Assembly: GCA_035288405.1 (NCBI GenBank)
Contig: DATEAK010000357.1
Location: 1-16,673, forward strand
Direction of reading: 5' to 3'
From: JACPSX01 sp035288405 [NCBI: bacterium]
GTDB taxonomy: Bacteria > JACPSX01
DNA: 16,673 nucleotides
The notes beneath the pieces are model-generated. The model was not told the origin of the DNA, did not search any database, and was given only the letters and a program-made list of their open reading frames with translations. Made by a program: the position numbers and the translations under genes. Positions 12,983 to 16,673 of the stretch are shown here, one piece after another; positions within the stretch are counted from its first letter, which is position 1; each line of letters begins with the position of its first letter.

Positions 12983-15847
12983 CTAGACGAATCCCCGGCG
13001 GCGCCTCTCTTCATCCAGGCTGATCACCGGTTCTTGGCGCGAGGCGAGCACCCGGTCCACATCGCCCAGAACCTGGGACACCCCAAAAGGCTTGGCGATA
13101 AGGAGATCGATGCCGTGGAGACTGGCCTTTTCAGAATCGATGTGATCCCCCCAGCCGGTCACTAAAATGACCGGAACGGATGGCTTCAGCTCTTTGACAC
13201 GCCGACACAGCTCCCAGCCGTTCATCCCCGGCATTCCCAGATCCGTAATCACCAAGTCGTAAGCTTTGCCGGAGAAGAGATCCAGAGCTTCTTCTCCCGT
13301 TCCCACAGCATCCACCCGGTGATTTCCGGAAATCAGGATTTCCTTAAGCGTTTCAAGCACTGTAGGATCATCATCTACAATCAGGACATGGGCGCTGCGA
13401 CCCTCCACCTCTCCTTCATTTGCCTTCTCTGCAAGCGAAGGAATGCTCTCCGGTGCCGGAGGTAGGGAAATAGTGAACGTGGTCCCTTCCCCGGGCCCAC
13501 TTTGGACGCGGATTGAGCCGCCATGCCTCTGAATGATTCCCATAGAAATGCTGAGTCCCAACCCGCTTCCGGCGGATTCCCGGGTCGTGTAGAACGGTTC
13601 AAAGATTCGTTTCATGATTCCAGGCCTAATCCCTACCCCCGTGTCTCGCACCTCGATGAGAACCTCCCCCTGGACCCAGGCAGAGCGCAACAGGATCTCT
13701 CCTCCGTGAGGCATGGCCTGAACACTGTTTAAAATCATATTGGCGAGGACCTGGCGCAGATCCGAATCCCTCCCGAGAACCAGCGGGACCTCGCCGAGCT
13801 CGCAGGAAACTTTGATCTCTCTCTCCTCTTTCCGGGCTTCGGTGAACCAGCGAGGTCGGGTCTGGTTGATTGCATCCTGGACCACCTCGCGGACATCCAC
13901 CAGACGGAAATCCCGCGCCTGGCGCTGGCCCGTGTACTCCTGCAAACGGCGCACTGCTTCTCTGCCGTCCAGAGCCGCCTTCTCGATCACTTTAAGTCCT
14001 TTTTCCAGTTGGACCGGATTCTGGAGGCGGTTTTGCAGGAGCTCTGCGTAGGCAAGGATGCTCACGAGAATATTGTTGAAATCGTGGGCGACTCCGGAAG
14101 CGACTTCACCCACAACTCGCAGGCGTTCGGCCTGCAGCATTTGATCCTGAGTCTTCTGGATCTCCTCGTAGGCCTCTTTCAGTTCTTGAAACAGGTTGGC
14201 ATTCTCAATGGCCATGGCCACCTGCTGCGATATGGAAGCCAGGAAAGGCATTCTCCCTTCGGAAAAGATTTTGGGGTGAAGACTTAAAACCCCCATGACC
14301 CCAAGGATCTCGCCGCTGGCTTGCAAGGGGAGGAAAGCCAGCGACCTGTGCCCCATCTCGACCGCCAAGCTACTACGGGTCAACTTCTTATAGGACGGGT
14401 CATGAGCGATGTCCTCGACAATGATCGGAGAGTTTTCTCGAAACACTCGGCCAATCACCCCTTCTCCGACCTTGAAGCGGCTGATTCTTTCGATCTTCTC
14501 CGGAGGGAACCCCTGGTGAACCTTTAGCACGACCTCCTGGGTGGCTTTATCCAGCAGGCAAATGATACCGTGCGAAACTTCGCAGATCTCACAAGCTTTT
14601 GCCAGGGCCAGAGAGAGGACGTGATCCAAGTTGAGCGATTGACTGACCGTATTTGCCAAATCGTTCAGGGCAGTCAGCTCTGCCGTGCGACCTGCGACTT
14701 CTTCGGCAAGGTGTACCCCCCACTTTTCCTTTTCCAGCTTGGCATGGTGAAGCTTCACCCTCATTTCTTCAAACCGGCTCCCCAGATGGCCGATCTCGTC
14801 TTGCGACGGAATGGAAACGCGGGCTCCCTCGTAATCCTCGTGGGCAAGTTTATCCGCAGCGACCACGAGCTGGCCCACGGGCCCCACGATCTTTTTCCCG
14901 AGTCGTACAGCCACGACCAGAGCTACAAACATCGCGGCCAGCATCAAGACCCCTTCGAAAATCGACTTCTTCCGGATCGGCCCAAGGACCTCGGAGACCG
15001 GGATTCCCACGTTCACATACCAGGGGGTGCCCTTGACCTGGCTAAAGCCCGCGACGCGTGTAAATCTGTCAGTTTGGTAAGTGGCCCGGGCAATCCCGCG
15101 CCCCTCCCGCAGGATTTGCTGAACCAGAGGAGCTTCCGCTGGAATATACGTTCCAACGAAACCCTTCGGCTGTAAGCTGCGGGCCAGGATGAGACGCTGT
15201 TGATTAAACAGCGTAATCACCGAATTGGCCGGCAGAGAAATACCGCCCCAGGTTTCCTGGAGCTTCAAAGGATCGAGAAACGCCACCACAATTCCCGTGG
15301 GGTTCTTGGCCTGGTCTCGAATGGCAAACGATATGGGGATCATAACCCTGTGGGAAGACCATTCCAGTAGGGGTTCTCCCAAAACCGGCTCATTGCTCGC
15401 CAGTGCCTGGGAAAAATAGGAGCGATCCCCCACATTCTTGGGCACAGGGATACCGGGATCGAGTCCACTCCCACGAACATTTCCTGCACGGTCCGTCACA
15501 AGGATATTGTAGATGGCCGGAAAGGTGTTGTTAATCCGGATCAGGAAAGCATCTCTCGAAGCTCGGCCCTCACTTCTGAGAACTGGTACATCAGCGAGGA
15601 GGTGAACTAGGTTCTGGGTCTCTTCCACGAGGTTCTGGACTTGCCTGGCACTGGAATCGGCAATCCTCAGTACCTGGTCGTTTGCTCTCTGAGATGCCTC
15701 TCGGATGTCGTTTTGATATCCATAAGCCCACAGAAGGAAGAAAGGGAGAGAAACCCCCAGAATGAGAAGGGCGAGTTTCCGCTTGAGGCTAAAATGCACC
15801 AATGGCTCTTTCCTCACCTGTTCCCAGAACAAAGACCGGGGTTCCAT
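12983..15847 (-). CDS. Membrane hybrid sensor histidine kinase/response regulator (Cache-HAMP-GAF-HisKA-HATPase-REC)
   Basis: 954 residues from the ATG at 15847. In order: a membrane span (about 26-44), a periplasmic dCache-like sensor (about 55-295), a second span (about 298-317), HAMP (about 320-370), GAF (about 405-550), HisKA with phospho-acceptor His588 in GVAHDFNNIL, HATPase with N-box Asn707 and G-boxes DTGVG and GSGLGLS, and a C-terminal receiver with acidic DDD (825-827), phospho-acceptor Asp869 in TDLGMPG, and Lys919 in AKPF. All phosphorelay residues are intact, but no HPt domain is present, so the receiver likely feeds back or acts through a separate phosphotransferase. The GVAHDFNN box is of the NtrB-like group. 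The start is uncertain: a GTG at 15799 has a better ribosome site (GAGGAAAGAG) and would give 938 residues. The gene has its own promoter and no adjacent regulator gene. Confidence 0.93.
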   Translation of the reverse strand: MEPRSLFWEQVRKEPLVHFSLKRKLALLILGVSLPFFLLWAYGYQNDIREASQRANDQVLRIADSSARQVQNLVEETQNLVHLLADVPVLRSEGRASRDAFLIRINNTFPAIYNILVTDRAGNVRGSGLDPGIPVPKNVGDRSYFSQALASNEPVLGEPLLEWSSHRVMIPISFAIRDQAKNPTGIVVAFLDPLKLQETWGGISLPANSVITLFNQQRLILARSLQPKGFVGTYIPAEAPLVQQILREGRGIARATYQTDRFTRVAGFSQVKGTPWYVNVGIPVSEVLGPIRKKSIFEGVLMLAAMFVALVVAVRLGKKIVGPVGQLVVAADKLAHEDYEGARVSIPSQDEIGHLGSRFEEMRVKLHHAKLEKEKWGVHLAEEVAGRTAELTALNDLANTVSQSLNLDHVLSLALAKACEICEVSHGIICLLDKATQEVVLKVHQGFPPEKIERISRFKVGEGVIGRVFRENSPIIVEDIAHDPSYKKLTRSSLAVEMGHRSLAFLPLQASGEILGVMGVLSLHPKIFSEGRMPFLASISQQVAMAIENANLFQELKEAYEEIQKTQDQMLQAERLRVVGEVASGVAHDFNNILVSILAYAELLQNRLQNPVQLEKGLKVIEKAALDGREAVRRLQEYTGQRQARDFRLVDVREVVQDAINQTRPRWFTEARKEEREIKVSCELGEVPLVLGRDSDLRQVLANMILNSVQAMPHGGEILLRSAWVQGEVLIEVRDTGVGIRPGIMKRIFEPFYTTRESAGSGLGLSISMGIIQRHGGSIRVQSGPGEGTTFTISLPPAPESIPSLAEKANEGEVEGRSAHVLIVDDDPTVLETLKEILISGNHRVDAVGTGEEALDLFSGKAYDLVITDLGMPGMNGWELCRRVKELKPSVPVILVTGWGDHIDSEKASLHGIDLLIAKPFGVSQVLGDVDRVLASRQEPVISLDEERRRRGFV

Positions 15848-15886
15848 CCACTGATACGATTCACTATATCGACACTTATGGGCCGG

Positions 15887-15916
15887 ATAATTACACCAGA
15901 CCCGTGTTATTGTCAA
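15887..15916 (-). promoter_or_regulatory. Sigma-70-type promoter of the hybrid kinase gene
   Basis: Reading the minus strand, TTGACA (15916-15911), a full consensus -35, is followed after 18 nt by AATTAT (15892-15887), a 4/6 -10. Transcription would begin near 15880, which excludes the in-frame TTG at 15916 as start of the kinase and fits the ATG at 15847 or the GTG at 15799. Pattern match only. Confidence 0.45.
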
Positions 15917-15955
15917 ATTTTCCGGAAATCGAGAGGCCTCCGAAACCTTCCCGGC

Positions 15956-16673
15956 TTATGAAGCCAACAGGCCCTGGACCCAACCCATGGCAAAGTAGAC
16001 CAGGAAAGCGAGGGACACCAGGTACATCACCCAGTGCACGTCTCTCCCCTTTCCTCGAGCCAGCTTGATAAACGTGTAGGTCACAAATCCTGCGCCGATT
16101 CCGTTGGTAATGCTGTAAGTGAAGGGCATGATGACCATCGTCATCAGGGCCGGAAAGCCCTCCTCAAAATCGTCAAATTGAATCTCACGCACGATGGCGC
16201 ACATCAGAAACCCGACGAGGATCAAAGCCGGAGCCGTGGCTTGAGGAGGAACGACAGCAGCCAAAGGGGAGAAAAACAGGGCCAGGAGAAAGAGAACCCC
16301 TGTGACGACGGAGGCGAGTCCGGTTTTTCCTCCCTCGGAAACGCCGGCTGCGCTTTCGATGTATGTCGTGGCCGAGCTGGCCGAAGCAATTCCGCCAAAG
16401 GCAGCGCCCAAGGAATCGATGAGGAGAACCCGGTTCAGCCTGGGCAGATTTCCTTTGCTGTCCAGCCAGCCTGCTTTGCCGCCGATCCCGATGACCGTAC
16501 CCATCGTGTCAAAGAAATCGGCCAGCATGATGGAGAAGATCGTCAGGGCCGCAGTTAGAACCCCGAGGTGAGAAAAAACCTGGAAGTTAAGCCCCTTGCC
16601 AAAGGTGGAGAAATCGGGCCACGAAACAAGCTGCGCCGGAATGACTGCCATGCCCGGCGTCGTGAAGGTCTTA
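15956..16673 (-). CDS. AzgA/NCS2-family purine permease (partial, N-terminus off the right edge)
   Basis: About 239 C-terminal residues; the frame is open to the window edge, so the ATG at 16651 is internal. Several membrane spans are visible. The family motifs are LADFFDTMGTVIGI, the substrate-site stretch SSATTYIESAAGVSEGGKTG, and PALILVGFLM. AzgA-type members (about 430-450 residues) import adenine, guanine or hypoxanthine by proton symport across the inner membrane; which purine cannot be told. It is distinct from UraA/UacT-type NCS2 permeases by the YIESAAG motif. It lies 108 nt upstream of the hybrid kinase gene in the same direction, but that gene has its own promoter. Confidence 0.93.
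   Translation of the reverse strand, partial: KTFTTPGMAVIPAQLVSWPDFSTFGKGLNFQVFSHLGVLTAALTIFSIMLADFFDTMGTVIGIGGKAGWLDSKGNLPRLNRVLLIDSLGAAFGGIASASSATTYIESAAGVSEGGKTGLASVVTGVLFLLALFFSPLAAVVPPQATAPALILVGFLMCAIVREIQFDDFEEGFPALMTMVIMPFTYSITNGIGAGFVTYTFIKLARGKGRDVHWVMYLVSLAFLVYFAMGWVQGLLAS

Overview
The window reads as chromosomal DNA of a diderm (Gram-negative) bacterium. It carries a periplasmic System I cytochrome c maturation operon, an apolipoprotein N-acyltransferase homologue for outer-envelope lipoproteins, and a Spy/CpxP-like periplasmic protein. GTG and TTG starts, strong GGAGG-type ribosome binding sites and ATGA stop/start overlaps are frequent. The mix (YfhL-type ferredoxin beside a geranylgeranyl reductase-like flavoprotein, a CcmH-CcmI fusion, a CPxC-like CcmG variant, a hybrid histidine kinase) would suit a deep-branching environmental lineage such as Nitrospirota, Methylomirabilota or Desulfobacterota. 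The sequence alone does not settle the phylum. I saw no insertion sequence, phage, CRISPR array, rRNA or tRNA.

Left part, minus strand (1-7988). A promoter at about 7961-7988 reads into ccmC, ccmD, ccmE, ccmF, ccmG, ccmH-ccmI fusion and lnt, with gaps of 17 nt or less or 4-nt overlaps throughout. CcmC presents haem to CcmE, CcmE carries it covalently to CcmF, and CcmG with CcmH keeps the apocytochrome CxxCH cysteines reduced for ligation. The ABC exporter genes ccmA and ccmB are not here. After lnt come a dicluster ferredoxin and, 13 nt later, a geranylgeranyl reductase-family flavoprotein cut by the window edge, a likely electron donor/acceptor pair.

Middle, minus strand (8010-9489). A short cluster seems to be eroding. 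A Spy/CpxP-like protein and a 52-residue YHS metal-site protein look intact. They are followed by a cupredoxin-like fragment lacking its N-terminal half and an mgtC-like gene interrupted by an in-frame TGA exactly where homologues carry arginine. The theme appears to be metal or envelope stress.

Middle right, plus strand (9598-12375). From a divergent promoter region run a KaiC-fold ATPase, a VOC (glyoxalase-fold) protein, an O6-alkylguanine DNA alkyltransferase and a GMP-synthase-like glutamine amidotransferase, the last two overlapping by ATGA. A stand-alone small dimeric-barrel protein (12593-12904) follows behind a hairpin.

Right end, minus strand (12983-16673). A large membrane-bound hybrid histidine kinase (Cache, HAMP, GAF, HisKA, HATPase, REC) has its own promoter at 15887-15916 and lies downstream of a partial AzgA/NCS2 purine permease.

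The most noteworthy points are the Lnt homologue with Ser in place of the catalytic Cys, the TGA-interrupted mgtC, the CxxxC active site in CcmG, the ferredoxin-reductase pair, and the divergent KaiC-like ATPase operon. I found no convincing new defence or mobile system.
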